From Rugosimonospora africana (GTDB taxonomy: Bacteria > Actinomycetota > Actinomycetes > Mycobacteriales > Micromonosporaceae): a stretch of 64,000 nucleotides of DNA. The notes below the pieces were generated by a model. That model ran no database searches. It was not told the origin of the DNA and saw nothing but the letters and a program-made list of their open reading frames with translations. A program made the translations under genes and the position numbers. The number at the start of each line of letters is the position of its first letter. Positions within the stretch are counted from its first letter, which is position 1. The DNA lies in NCBI RefSeq assembly GCF_016862975.1, contig NZ_BONZ01000013.1, forward strand, positions 248,001 to 312,000, written 5' to 3'. This document shows positions 17,505-26,457 of this stretch, piece after piece.

Positions 17505-18328
17505 GTCCGATCAGCGAAGATGACCTCGACCGGCTGGCGGACTACACCGCGGGCGTACTCGACCCGCCGGAAGCCGCGGAGGTGGACCGGCTCATCGCCA
17601 CCGAACCGGCCTGGGCCCGGGCGTACGACGAGCTGACCGCGGCACAGCCGACGCTGGACGAGGCGTTGTCCGAGCTGCCCCGGGAGCCGATGCCGGCCGA
17701 TGTGGCGGCCCGGCTGGACCTCGCCGTGGCTACCGCGTCCCGGCCCGGTACCGCGAAGGTCGTCCCGTTCCCGCGACGGCGCTGGCCCCGCTTCGCCCTG
17801 ACCACCGCCGCGGCCGTCGCGGTCGGGGTGGCCTGTGTCGGCGGCATCGCCGCGCTGAACCGCTACGGCGGCACCAGCAGCACCTCGTCCAGTGGGCTCG
17901 CGAAGGGCGACAGCGCCACCGCGCCCAGCCCGTTTTCCCGGGCACCGGTCCTCCCGAACACGGGTGCGGGTGCCGGCGCCGCTGGCGGCACGGTCCCCAC
18001 GACGGCGAGCGGCGTCGACTACACCCACGGCACCCTGACCATGGCGGCCAGCACCACCAGCAAGGCACCGGCCGCGGCACACGCGGAGTCCGTTCCGGAT
18101 GGTCCCGGCGGACTCGGCCGCCTGTCGGCTCCGTCCGCGCTCGACGCCTGCCTGGTGGCGATCACCGGGGCGGAGGGCGGCCGGGCGCTCAGCGTGGACT
18201 ACGCCCGGTACCAGGGGCAACCGGCCCTGATCGTGGTCCTCTCCGGCGGCTCCGCCAGCGTGGTCGCGGCCGGCGCCGGCTGTGGCCTGCCGGGCGAGGG
18301 CGCCGCGCTGCTCGACAGCGTGGGTTAG
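17501..18328 (+). CDS. Membrane anti-sigma factor of SigM
   Basis: The 275-residue protein has a cytoplasmic N-terminal domain with [25 protein letters not shown] and a single membrane helix (about 98-118). A Ser/Thr/Gly/Ala-rich extracytoplasmic part ends in a Cys-containing domain (DACLVAITG and [10 protein letters not shown]). It overlaps sigM by GTGA with AGGAGG before the GTG, the normal arrangement for translational coupling. It corresponds to Rv3912 (RsmM). No HxxxCxxC zinc motif is present, so it is not a ZAS-type redox anti-sigma factor; signal release probably requires proteolysis. Confidence 0.85.
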   Translation: MSPISEDDLDRLADYTAGVLDPPEAAEVDRLIATEPAWARAYDELTAAQPTLDEALSELPREPMPADVAARLDLAVATASRPGTAKVVPFPRRRWPRFALTTAAAVAVGVACVGGIAALNRYGGTSSTSSSGLAKGDSATAPSPFSRAPVLPNTGAGAGAAGGTVPTTASGVDYTHGTLTMAASTTSKAPAAAHAESVPDGPGGLGRLSAPSALDACLVAITGAEGGRALSVDYARYQGQPALIVVLSGGSASVVAAGAGCGLPGEGAALLDSVG

Positions 18329-18393
18329 CCCCTATCTCGTCGATCTTGTCGGGACGCGCCGGGGTGAGCTGGCGCACCGCCCATGTGCACATG

Positions 18394-18420
18394 GGAATTT
18401 CCTGTTCGTACGATGGCGTT
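18394..18420 (+). promoter_or_regulatory. SigR-like promoter of trxB
   Basis: GGAAT (18394-18398), 19 bases, then GTT (18418-18420) matches the GGAAT-N18/19-GTT consensus of thiol-stress ECF promoters (SigR/SigH) known for actinobacterial trxBA. It lies 35 bases before the TTG start of trxB. It also loosely fits other ECF promoters, including SigM. Confidence 0.6.
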
Positions 18421-18455
18421 TGCGCGTGTGCGAGCGTCATGACAAGGAGCCGAAG

Positions 18456-19388
18456 TTGACTGACATCCGCAATTTGATCATCGTGGGCTCCGGGCCGGCC
18501 GGGTACACGGCCGCGGTTTACGCGGCCCGCGCCAACCTCAAGCCCTTGATCATTGAGGGTGCCGCGTCCGGCGGTGCGCTGATGACCACCACCGAGGTCG
18601 AGAACTTCCCTGGCTTCCCGGACGGGATCCTGGGGCCGGAGCTCATGGACAACATGCGCAAGCAGGCGGAGCGCTTCGGCGCCGAGTTCATCACCGATGA
18701 CGTCACCCGGCTCGAGCTGTCCGGTGACGTGAAGCGGATCTGGATCGGCGAGACGGAGTACCAGGCGCGCGCGGTCATCCTGGCCACAGGCTCGGCCTGG
18801 CGGCACATGAACGTCCCCGGCGAGGACGAGCTGCTCGGACGCGGGGTCTCCTCCTGCGCGACCTGTGACGGCTTCTTCTTCCGGGGGCAACCGATCGCGG
18901 TGATCGGCGGCGGCGACTCGGCCATGGAGGAGGCCAGCTTCCTCACCCGGTTCGCGGAGAGTGTGACGATCGTCCACCGGCGCGACGAGTTCCGGGCCAG
19001 CAAGATCATGGCCGAGCGGGCGCTCGCCAACCCGAAGATCAAGGTGTCCTGGAACTCGGTGGTCACCGAGGTGCTCGGCACCGATGGCAAGGTCAGCGGC
19101 GTGCAGCTGCGCGACACGGTCACCGGCGACGAGACCAGGCTCGACGTCACCGGTGTCTTCGTGGCGATCGGTCACGACCCGCGCAGCGACCTGCTGCGCG
19201 GCCAGGTGGAGCTGGACGAGTCGGGGTACGTCGTGGTGGACGCCCCCAGCACCCGTACCAACGTGACCGGTGTCTTCGCCGCGGGCGACGTCGTGGACCA
19301 CACGTACCGCCAGGCGATCACCGCTGCCGGCACAGGCTGTGCCGCGGCTCTCGATGCCGAGCGGTTCATCGCCTCGCTGGAGGCTTGA
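18456..19388 (+). CDS. trxB: Thioredoxin-disulfide reductase
   Basis: This FAD enzyme reduces thioredoxin with NADPH. Seen in its 310 residues are the FAD-binding [18 protein letters not shown], the redox CATCDGFFF, the NADPH-binding [13 protein letters not shown] and HRRDEFRAS, and the C-terminal [25 protein letters not shown] at 18456 with AAGGAG upstream is the only start that fits the family N-terminus; the upstream open frame overlaps the anti-sigma gene. A SigR-like promoter precedes it, and trxA follows after 173 bases. Confidence 0.95.
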   Translation: MTDIRNLIIVGSGPAGYTAAVYAARANLKPLIIEGAASGGALMTTTEVENFPGFPDGILGPELMDNMRKQAERFGAEFITDDVTRLELSGDVKRIWIGETEYQARAVILATGSAWRHMNVPGEDELLGRGVSSCATCDGFFFRGQPIAVIGGGDSAMEEASFLTRFAESVTIVHRRDEFRASKIMAERALANPKIKVSWNSVVTEVLGTDGKVSGVQLRDTVTGDETRLDVTGVFVAIGHDPRSDLLRGQVELDESGYVVVDAPSTRTNVTGVFAAGDVVDHTYRQAITAAGTGCAAALDAERFIASLEA

Positions 19389-19561
19389 GCACCACCAGCC
19401 GGGCCGCCCGATCCGGTAACTCCGAGGACGGCGGCCCGCTGCGTGATCACCGGGCGCAGGCCACCCGGTGACAGCACGGATCGGCGATCCCGGATCCGAC
19501 AACATACCTGGCAGCTCGCGGGGACGGGGGGCGGCGACGTGCGACATCGAGAGGACAGTTC

Positions 19562-19885
19562 ATGGCAGCCACCAGAGCGGTCACCGACGCGACCTTTGTC
19601 GACGAGGTGCTGCGATCCGAGACACCGGTCCTCGTCGACTTCTGGGCCGAATCCTGTGGCCCCTGCCGGCGGGTCGCCCCGGTACTCGATGAACTCGCCA
19701 GTGAGCTGGGCGACCGGGTGAAGGTCGTCAAGGTGGACATCGATGCCAACCCGGACATCGCTCGCGATTACGCCGTCCTGTCGGTGCCGACGCTGACCGT
19801 CTTCAAAGGTGGCCTGCCGGTACGGTCGGTCACCGGTGCCCGGGCCAAGGGCGACCTGGTTCACCTGGTCGAGTCCGTACTCTGA
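19562..19885 (+). CDS. trxA: Thioredoxin
   Basis: The 107-residue thioredoxin has VLVDFWAESCGPCRRVAPVL with redox cysteines 32 and 35, DIDANPDIARDYAVLSVPTL with the cis-proline loop, and a normal C-terminus. The residue before CGPC is Ser31 instead of the usual Trp, which may change redox potential or partner docking. It starts at ATG 19562 after GAGGACAG. Its neighbours trxB and cwlM match Rv3913-Rv3915. It is the expected substrate of the upstream reductase. Confidence 0.95.
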   Translation: MAATRAVTDATFVDEVLRSETPVLVDFWAESCGPCRRVAPVLDELASELGDRVKVVKVDIDANPDIARDYAVLSVPTLTVFKGGLPVRSVTGARAKGDLVHLVESVL

Positions 19886-20161
19886 AGCCGCAGGTGACAG
19901 CGGGCGCTACTCTCGGCGAGGGTCCCCGCGCCGGGCACGGCGTGTGCGCCGGACGCCGCCGGGTAAGAGGTCTCGCGGACTCGCAGCCGGTTCGGCGGCC
20001 CGGACGGCTGGTGAGGATTGCTCCGCAATGCGGGGCGGCAGCGGTGGGACCACGGTAGGCTCCGGTGGGTTTGCGGGTACAAGGGCGTAGAAGGGCCGGT
20101 GGCGCGGGCGAGGATCGGATCGCGCCCGGAACGCGGCGACGAACATCCAGAGGGGAGCAGG

Positions 20162-21322
20162 ATGCGAGCGATCAGGCGTGGCGATCGTGGCAACGCGGTC
20201 GCGGAGATCCGCTCGATCCTGCGCAGCCTGGAGCTGCTGCCACCCATGCGGGAGCTGGGCACCCGGGCTGAGTTTGATGAGCAGACCGAGGTGGCCGTCC
20301 GGGCGTTCCAGCAGAGCCGGGGACTGTCCGTCGACGGCCAGGTCGGCGACGAGACGTGGCGCGCGCTGGACGCGGCCCGGTGGCGGCTCGGCGCCCGTAC
20401 CCTGTACCAGTCGGTGCCCGACCCGCTGGTCGGCGACGACGTCCGTCAGCTGCAGGAGCGGCTGCTGGAGATGGGATACGACGTCGGTCGGGCGGACGGC
20501 ATCTACGGCTCGCGTACGGCCCGCGCGGTGGCGACGTTCCAGCGGGAGGTCGGCCTCCCTCCGGACGGCGCCTGCGGTCCGCACACCATGCACGCGCTGC
20601 GCCGCCTGGGCCGCAAGGTTGTCGGTGGTGCCCCGCTGGCCCTCCGGGAGGCGGCGAAGCTGCACCAGTCCGGCCGGGCGCTCATCAACAAGACCATCGT
20701 GATCGACCCGGGGCACGGCGGTCCCGACCTCGGTGTGGTGGTCCCCGATGGGGTGCTGCGGTGGACCGAGGCCGATCTCGCCTTCGACCTGGCCAACCGG
20801 CTGGAGGGACGGCTGGCCGCCGCCGGCATGCGGGTACACCTGACCCGGGGACCGGCACCGGCCGCGGAGTTGGGCGACCGGGAGCGGACGCAGCTCGCCA
20901 ACGACCTCAACGCCGACCTGTTCATCTCGCTGCACATCGACGGGTACGACAACCCGGATGCGAGTGGGGTGGCGACCTACCACTACGGCTCGGACAACGG
21001 GGTGAACTCGACGGTCGGCGAGCGGCTGGCCGGCCTCGTCCAGCGCGAGATCGTCATGCGTACCGGCATGCACGACTGCCGTACCCATGCCAAGACCTGG
21101 GAGCTGCTCCGGCTGACTCGGATGCCGGCGGTACGGGTGGAGGTCGGGTACCTCACCTCGTCGGTGGACCGGGCGCAGCTGATCGACCCGCTGTTCCGGG
21201 AACGGGTCGTTGAGGCGATCGTGGCCGCGGTCCAGCGCATGTATTACCCGGTCGAGGACGACGTGCCCACCGGTTCGATCGACGTTTCCTCGCTGCGGGC
21301 CACGGTCGCCGCCTCGACCTGA
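20162..21322 (+). CDS. cwlM: CwlM-type amidase-fold regulator of peptidoglycan synthesis
   Basis: The 386-residue protein has two N-terminal peptidoglycan-binding repeats (about 8-70 and 88-150: AFQQSRGLSVDGQVGDETW, RAVATFQREVGLPPDGACG) and an amidase_3 domain (about 177-370). Zinc ligands look intact: H in DPGHGG (182-187), E203, and H in SLHIDG, plus a late Glu in RVEVGYLTS. There is no signal peptide. It corresponds to Rv3915 (CwlM), a cytoplasmic PknB substrate that activates MurA; a true amidase role would require export that is not visible. The start at ATG 20162 follows GAGGGGAGCAGG. Confidence 0.88.
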   Translation: MRAIRRGDRGNAVAEIRSILRSLELLPPMRELGTRAEFDEQTEVAVRAFQQSRGLSVDGQVGDETWRALDAARWRLGARTLYQSVPDPLVGDDVRQLQERLLEMGYDVGRADGIYGSRTARAVATFQREVGLPPDGACGPHTMHALRRLGRKVVGGAPLALREAAKLHQSGRALINKTIVIDPGHGGPDLGVVVPDGVLRWTEADLAFDLANRLEGRLAAAGMRVHLTRGPAPAAELGDRERTQLANDLNADLFISLHIDGYDNPDASGVATYHYGSDNGVNSTVGERLAGLVQREIVMRTGMHDCRTHAKTWELLRLTRMPAVRVEVGYLTSSVDRAQLIDPLFRERVVEAIVAAVQRMYYPVEDDVPTGSIDVSSLRATVAAST

Positions 21323-21353
21323 CGGTCGCTCGAATCCCGGGCGCCGGCGGCCG

Positions 21354-22010
21354 CTAGGAGGACGTCGACCTGGTGGCCGGGCGTACCGGCCGAAGCAGGG
21401 ACTCCGGGCTCATCGAGCCGAGCAGCTTCTCCAGCGCGTACTCGACGTCGGACTTCCAGGACATCGCGGTGCGCAGTTCCAGCCGCAGCCGGGGGAACCG
21501 CGGATGCGGCCGGACCGTCTTGAAACCCACGGACAGGAAGTAGTCGGCGGGCGCCAGGCAGCCGCCGCCCTCGGCCAACTCACCGAACTTCGCGTCGCCG
21601 AACGCCTCGATCGCCTTGATCCCGCGCTTGGTCAGATCGCGGGCCACCCCCTGCACGAGCATCCGGCCCAGCCCGCCACCCGCGAACGGCGGCACCACGT
21701 GCGCCGTCATGAGCAGCGCCGCGTCCGCCGAGACCGGCGACGTGGGGAACGCCATGGACCGAGGCACGTATGCCGGCGGCGCGAACATCACGTATCCGGC
21801 CGGCATCCCGTCCACGTAGACCAACTTGCCGCAGGAACCCCACTCCAGCAGGGTCTGCGACACCCACGCTTCCTTCTCCAGACCCGGGTCACCCGCCTGG
21901 CAGGCGCGCTCGGCGGCCACCGGATCGAGTTCCCAATAGACGCACAGCCGGCACGGACGCGGCAGGTCTTCCAGCGTGTCAAGGGTCAGATTGACCAGGC
22001 GTCGCGACAT
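21354..22010 (-). CDS. GNAT family N-acetyltransferase (Rv3916c-like)
   Basis: The 218-residue protein has the acetyl-CoA-binding element VPPFAGGGLGRMLVQGVARDL (about 110-130) and a C-terminal FLSVGFKTVRPHP strand. The N-terminus contains LPRPCRLCVYWELD, conserved in the origin-proximal actinobacterial orthologs, with two Cys that might bind metal. Start ATG 22010 is preferred over GTG 22031 because GAGGGA precedes it and the family begins MSRRLVNLTLD. It converges with cwlM and diverges from the aminotransferase. The acetyl acceptor is unknown. Confidence 0.88.
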   Translation of the reverse strand: MSRRLVNLTLDTLEDLPRPCRLCVYWELDPVAAERACQAGDPGLEKEAWVSQTLLEWGSCGKLVYVDGMPAGYVMFAPPAYVPRSMAFPTSPVSADAALLMTAHVVPPFAGGGLGRMLVQGVARDLTKRGIKAIEAFGDAKFGELAEGGGCLAPADYFLSVGFKTVRPHPRFPRLRLELRTAMSWKSDVEYALEKLLGSMSPESLLRPVRPATRSTSS

Positions 22011-22206
22011 TGGCAGATCCCTCGAGACCACCTGAGTTCGGCCACGCGCCGCCCTCTTTGTCCCAAGTCCAGAATCGTACGCTGGAAACGACTGCTGTGG
22101 GAGATGTCCGCGGGAGTACGATCAACGAACCTGGCGCCTGGTCGCCGGTCGGGTGGCAGCGCGGCCGCTGACCAGCGCGGCGCCGCAGCGCCGCAAGGGA
22201 GGGCCC

Positions 22207-23550
22207 GTGACTGGCACGACGCTCGACGACTATACCGATCGGTACGCCCAACGCGTCCGTGGCATGACGGCGTCGGAGATCCGAGCCCTCTTCTCCGTGA
22301 CGAGCCGCCCCGAGGTGGTCTCCCTGGCCGGCGGCGCACCGTTCGTCTCCGCGCTTCCGCTGGACGCTGTGGGCGAGATGCTCGGCCGGATCGGCGGCCC
22401 GGAGCACGGCGCGACCACCCTCCAGTACAGCGGCGGCCAGGGCGACATCGCCCTGCGCGAGCGGATCTGCGAGGTCATGTCGCTGTCCGGCATCGACGCC
22501 ACGGGCGGTGCCTCTCCCGACGACGTGGTGGTGACGGTCGGCGCGCAACAGGCGCTCGACCTGGTGTCGCGCGTCTTTCTCGACCCGGGTGACGTCGTGC
22601 TCGCCGAGGGGCCGAGCTACGTCGGCGCGCTCGGCGTGTTCCAGGCCGCCCAGGCCGACGTGGTGCACGTACCGATGGACGAAGAGGGGCTGATCCCGGC
22701 GGCGCTCGCCGAGGCCCTGGTCACGGTCGCGAAGGCCGGCAAGCGGGCCAAGTTCCTCTACACGGTGCCGACGTACCACAACCCCGGCGGTGTGACGCTC
22801 TCCGAAGACCGGCGCGAGGAGATCCTGGAGATCGCCGAGCGAGCCGGTCTCCTGGTGATCGAGGACGATCCGTACGGGCTCCTGGGCTTCGACGGGGAGC
22901 CGGTTCCCGCGCTGCGTTCCCGCCGCCGGGACGGCGTTCTCTACCTCGGCACGTTCTCGAAGACGTTCGCGCCGGGCATGCGGGTCGGCTGGATCCTGGC
23001 TCCGCACGCGGTACGCGAGAAGCTGGTCATCGCGTCCGAGGCGCAGATCCTCTGCCCCAGCATGTTCGCGCAGACCGCGATCTCCACGTACTTCGCCACG
23101 ATGCCCTGGCTCGAGCAGATCAAGTCGTTCCGGGAGATCTACCGGGAGCGCCGGGACGCGCTACTCACGGCGCTGACCGACATGATGCCGCCCGGCACCC
23201 GCTGGACCCAGCCCAAGGGCGGCTTCTACGTGTGGCTGACGCTGCCCGAGGGGCTGCACTCCAAGGAGATGCTGCCCCGGGCGATCGCGGCGCGCGTCGC
23301 GTACGTTCCCGGCACCGGGTTCTACGCGGACGGCTCGGGTGGCTCGCACCTCCGGCTGTCGTACTGCTTCCCGACTCCGGAGCGGATCCGGGAGGGCGTA
23401 CGGCGGCTCGCCGGCGTACTGGGCGAAGAGATGAAGATGCGCGAGGTGTTCGGTACCGCCGCCCCGGGCACCCGGCCGGCCGTGTCGTGGACGCCCGCGG
23501 GCACGTACAACGCGGCCGCCGCGAACCATCCGGCCCCCGGTCTGGAATGA
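22207..23550 (+). CDS. PLP-dependent aminotransferase (MocR/2-aminoadipate type)
   Basis: The 447-residue fold-type I aminotransferase has VTVGAQQALDLVSRVFLDPGD, the PTYHNPGGVTLS element, the aspartate of VIEDDPYGLL and the Schiff-base lysine in LGTFSKTFAPGMRVGW (about residue 250). It lacks a GntR DNA-binding domain, so it is an enzyme, most like 2-aminoadipate or branched/aromatic amino-acid transaminases (LysN-like). The GTG at 22207 follows GGAGGG. It is divergent from the GNAT gene and followed by the Ddl-like gene. The amino donor cannot be deduced. Confidence 0.88.
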   Translation: MTGTTLDDYTDRYAQRVRGMTASEIRALFSVTSRPEVVSLAGGAPFVSALPLDAVGEMLGRIGGPEHGATTLQYSGGQGDIALRERICEVMSLSGIDATGGASPDDVVVTVGAQQALDLVSRVFLDPGDVVLAEGPSYVGALGVFQAAQADVVHVPMDEEGLIPAALAEALVTVAKAGKRAKFLYTVPTYHNPGGVTLSEDRREEILEIAERAGLLVIEDDPYGLLGFDGEPVPALRSRRRDGVLYLGTFSKTFAPGMRVGWILAPHAVREKLVIASEAQILCPSMFAQTAISTYFATMPWLEQIKSFREIYRERRDALLTALTDMMPPGTRWTQPKGGFYVWLTLPEGLHSKEMLPRAIAARVAYVPGTGFYADGSGGSHLRLSYCFPTPERIREGVRRLAGVLGEEMKMREVFGTAAPGTRPAVSWTPAGTYNAAAANHPAPGLE

Positions 23551-23620
23551 TCGACCCCCGGTCGCCCGGGGCGCGCCGAGTGGGCATGCCGCCGAACGGG
23601 CAACCGGAATCAGGAGAGCC

Positions 23621-24565
23621 ATGGACACGCATGTTCTGATCCTTGCCGGCGGTCTGTCGTACGAGCGGGAGGTGTCGCTGCGCTCCGGCCGTCGGGTACT
23701 CGACGCGCTGCGCGCAGTCGGCGTCGACGCGGCGCTCAGCGACGCGGATGTGACCCTGCTGCCGAGGCTGGCCTCGGAGCGTCCGGACGCCGTCATCATC
23801 GCGCTGCACGGAGCACCGGGCGAGGACGGTTCGTTGCGCGGCGTTCTCGACCTCTGCGGGGTGCCGTACGTCGGCTGTGACGCGCGCGCGTCCCGGCTCG
23901 CCTGGGACAAGCCGTCGGCCAAGGCGGTGCTCCGCGAGTCCGGCATCCCGACCCCGGACTGGGTCGCGCTGCCGCACGACCGGTTCTCCGAACTCGGCGC
24001 CGTCGCTGTGCTCGACCGCATCGTTGACCGGCTCGGGCTGCCGTTGATGGTGAAGCCGGCACAGGGCGGTTCCGGTCTGGGGGCGGCCGTCGTACGCGAC
24101 GCCGCCGAGTTGCCGGCCGCGATGGTCGGGTGCTTCGCGTACAACCAGACGGCTCTCGTCGAGCAGTACGTACCGGGTGTGGACATCGCGGTCTCGGTGG
24201 TGGACACCGGTGAGGGCCCGACGCCGCTGCCGGCCGTCGAGATCGTTCCGCAGAACGGCGTGTACGACTACGCCGCCCGGTACACCGCCGGGCTCACCAC
24301 CTGGCACGCGCCGGCCCGACTCGAACCGAAGGTCGCCGCCACGGTCGCAGACCTGGCCGTGGCCGCGCACTCGGCGCTGGGACTGCGCGACCTGTCGCGC
24401 GTGGACCTGGTCGTCGGCCACGACGGTGAGGTTCGAGTCCTGGGAGTCAACGTGGCGCCCGGCATGACCGAGACCTCGCTCCTGCCGCTCGCGGTCGGCG
24501 CGGCCGGCCTCGATCTCGGCAAGCTCCTCGCGACGCTCGTTAGCCACGCGATCGAACGCGGCTGA
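23621..24565 (+). CDS. D-alanine--D-alanine ligase family ATP-grasp protein
   Basis: The 314-residue protein has the Ddl layout: N-terminal GGLSYEREVSLRSG, ALHGAPGEDGSLRGVLDLCGVPYVG, the ATP-grasp MVKPAQGGSGLG, and a C-terminal RVDLVV...NVAPGMTETS. In canonical Ddl the metal site near the C-terminus reads LExNTxPGMT; here the Glu is Gly275 (codon GGA at 24443-24445), while the Asp (262) and Asn (277) ligands remain. Ligase activity may therefore be altered. It follows the aminotransferase by 70 bases and ends at a strong terminator. It may be a second, origin-linked Ddl-like enzyme and not the cell-wall ligase. Confidence 0.82.
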   Translation: MDTHVLILAGGLSYEREVSLRSGRRVLDALRAVGVDAALSDADVTLLPRLASERPDAVIIALHGAPGEDGSLRGVLDLCGVPYVGCDARASRLAWDKPSAKAVLRESGIPTPDWVALPHDRFSELGAVAVLDRIVDRLGLPLMVKPAQGGSGLGAAVVRDAAELPAAMVGCFAYNQTALVEQYVPGVDIAVSVVDTGEGPTPLPAVEIVPQNGVYDYAARYTAGLTTWHAPARLEPKVAATVADLAVAAHSALGLRDLSRVDLVVGHDGEVRVLGVNVAPGMTETSLLPLAVGAAGLDLGKLLATLVSHAIERG

Positions 24566-24581
24566 ACAGTCTCTACGAACG

Positions 24582-24613
24582 AAACGGCCCCGCTCCGTGG
24601 AGCGGGGCCGTTT
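24582..24613. terminator. Bidirectional terminator hairpin
   Basis: AAACGGCCCCGCTC (24582-24595) and its exact complement (24600-24613) form a 14-bp stem with a 4-base loop and T/A-rich ends on both strands. It serves the converging ddl-like and HIT-like genes. Its right arm runs into the adjacent parS. Confidence 0.85.
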
Positions 24614-24624
24614 CACGTGAAACG
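24609..24624. promoter_or_regulatory. parS site (ParB binding), copy 1
   Basis: CGTTTCACGTGAAACG matches the parS consensus TGTTTCACGTGAAACA at 14 of 16 positions, with the inner 14 bases perfect. It overlaps the last bases of the terminator stem. Confidence 0.88.
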
Positions 24625-24642
24625 AGGCGCGGGGAGCGACAA

Positions 24643-25581
24643 CTACGAGGCCGCCGATGAGGTCGCCGGACGCGCACCGGGGCTCGAGCCCTCGGGCGAC
24701 CCGGGAGGCGCGGCCGGGACGCCGTAACCGGGGGCGGTCCGCGCAGCGGCGCCGACAGACTGGTCGACCGGCGCCGTGCCGACGAACGTGCGCGTCTCCT
24801 CGACCGGCTGTGGCCTCACCCCGGGCGCGGCCGCCGGGGCTGTACCAGACACCACGGCGGTCGGCTGTGCGGACTCGGCGAACTGTGCGGGCTCGCGGGG
24901 CTGTGCCGGCTCGGCGGGCGGAGTAGGCGCGTCGGACAGCAACGGCGAATCGGTGGTGCCGGCGGCGACCGCTTCGGACTGGCTCAACAGCGTGGACGGC
25001 GCCTGCCACTCGATCCGTGGCGGCTCGGCGAGTGGGCGACCGCCGAACTCGGCGAGCCAGGCGGCGACGAGCGCGAGATTCTCCCGCCACTGCGACTCCG
25101 GTATCGGCGGAAGGATCTCGTCCCAGAGCGACAGGAACGAGCCGCGCAGCTGGAGCCGGCCGGTCGGCCGAGCGAGGAACCACAGGTGCAGGTGGGCCGA
25201 GCCGTCGCCCCAACGATTCACGTGAACCCGGGCAACACCGTCCAGTGACCGGATCGCCCGCTCGAGCCGGACCGTCATCACGCCGAGTTCCGCGGCGAGG
25301 AGGTTCGGCAGATCGCCGAGATCGAGGTGCGAGCGCGACTCGAGGATCAGGACCATCGGCAGGCCGGTCGGGCGATCCATCGCCCGCACCCGCCAACGTT
25401 CACTGACCCAGATGTAAGCCTCGTCGGGTGCGCTGCACGCGAGGCAGCTACCGGCGTCTTCACCTTGCCGTGGAGGCTCATGGTCGGCGATCGGCTCCAG
25501 CGGCTTGACGCGCAGATCGCCCTCGAAGGGAAAGCTCGGCCAGGAAACGAAGTCGGGAAGATTAGCAGGGGTGTCGGGCAC
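24643..25581 (-). CDS. HIT-like domain protein with disordered C-terminus
   Basis: The 312-residue protein has an N-terminal CLACSAPDEAYIWVSERW segment and a HIT-like core (about 70-165) with HVNRWGDGSAHLHLWFLARP, resembling the H-x-H-x-H motif of HIT/GalT nucleotidyl enzymes but with the third His replaced by Trp. Residues beyond about 205 are Pro/Ala/Ser-rich and probably disordered. It is in the parAB minus-strand cluster. It could be a degenerate AP4A hydrolase-type or GalT-type protein; catalytic activity is doubtful. Confidence 0.6.
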   Translation of the reverse strand: MPDTPANLPDFVSWPSFPFEGDLRVKPLEPIADHEPPRQGEDAGSCLACSAPDEAYIWVSERWRVRAMDRPTGLPMVLILESRSHLDLGDLPNLLAAELGVMTVRLERAIRSLDGVARVHVNRWGDGSAHLHLWFLARPTGRLQLRGSFLSLWDEILPPIPESQWRENLALVAAWLAEFGGRPLAEPPRIEWQAPSTLLSQSEAVAAGTTDSPLLSDAPTPPAEPAQPREPAQFAESAQPTAVVSGTAPAAAPGVRPQPVEETRTFVGTAPVDQSVGAAARTAPGYGVPAAPPGSPEGSSPGARPATSSAAS

Positions 25582-25615
25582 GAGACAAACCTAGCGGAGC
25601 CGGGCGCCGCTGTCG

Positions 25616-26380
25616 TCATCCGATGGGGCACCCGCTAGGGGATGGAGCCCACCAGACCGCCTCACTGATCGCGTGGAATCCGAGACTCTCGTAAAGCGGG
25701 CGGCCCTGATCGGTCGCGGTCAGCGTCACCGGTACGTCCGCGTGCGCGGCGAGGATGCTCTCCATCACCGACCGGGCGACTCCGTGGTACCGGTGCTCCG
25801 GGAGCGTGGCGACCTGGTACACGCCGAGGCTCTCCCCGTCGTGGTACGTGTACGCCGCCCCGGCGGGTACGTCGGAGCGCCGGCCGAGCCATACCTGCCA
25901 CCCGGGGATGTCGAGAACCCGGGACGGCATCGTCCGGCCGAACATGTCCGCCTCGACCCGAGCGGGCGGGAAGACCGCGGCGATGACCCGCTCGGCGATC
26001 CCCAGCGTCTCGGTGTCCCGGGCGACGGACACCAGGCCGGGCTCGTCGCGAGCGGGTGCGCCGACGGCGCCCGGGGGCCGGAGCATCACGGTCATCCGGA
26101 AGCGTGGCTCGAACCCGTAGGGCTGGAGGTCCAGGGTGCCGCTCGGATCCTCGACGATGCGGCGCGGAAGATCCGCCCGGGGGAGCACCAGAGCCCTGAC
26201 TCTTTCCATCGTCTCCTCGGACGTGGCCCCCGCGTCGAGGACGATCGCGCGCAGCGCGTGGTACGGCGACGCCTGCAGGATCCGAACCTGCCTGGTCCAC
26301 GCCAGAAGCTCACCATGACCGTCGGCGAGGGCCCACCACATCGCCGCCGCGTTGCGCGCGTGGATCATGTAACCCACCAT
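25616..26380 (-). CDS. GNAT family acetyltransferase
   Basis: The protein starts MVGYMIHARNAAAMWWALADGHG (254 residues from ATG 26380). Its C-terminal half is a GNAT domain with VYQVATLPEHRYHGVARSVMESIL (acetyl-CoA loop) and a final LTATDQGRPLYESLGFH strand. The N-terminal half (LLAWTRQVRILQASPYHALRAIVLD) looks like a second, degenerate domain. An ATG at 26398 is an alternative start. The substrate is unknown. It lies downstream of parB, beyond a terminator and parS copy 2. Confidence 0.8.
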   Translation of the reverse strand: MVGYMIHARNAAAMWWALADGHGELLAWTRQVRILQASPYHALRAIVLDAGATSEETMERVRALVLPRADLPRRIVEDPSGTLDLQPYGFEPRFRMTVMLRPPGAVGAPARDEPGLVSVARDTETLGIAERVIAAVFPPARVEADMFGRTMPSRVLDIPGWQVWLGRRSDVPAGAAYTYHDGESLGVYQVATLPEHRYHGVARSVMESILAAHADVPVTLTATDQGRPLYESLGFHAISEAVWWAPSPSGCPIG

Positions 26381-26433
26381 GACTCGGGAGTCTCCCATCC
26401 GTCGTCCACAGGGGGCCACCCCCTCCCACGCGC

Positions 26434-26449
26434 TGTTTCACGTGAAACG
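26434..26449. promoter_or_regulatory. parS site, copy 2
   Basis: TGTTTCACGTGAAACG matches the consensus at 15 of 16 positions. It lies between the GNAT gene and parB, beside two DnaA-box-like words. Confidence 0.92.
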
Positions 26450-26457
26450 AGCCAGCC

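Noticed and set aside
25214-25229. parS-like CGATTCACGTGAACCC inside the HIT-like gene
   Set aside because: Only 12 of 16 bases match and the core is broken on both arms; likely chance.
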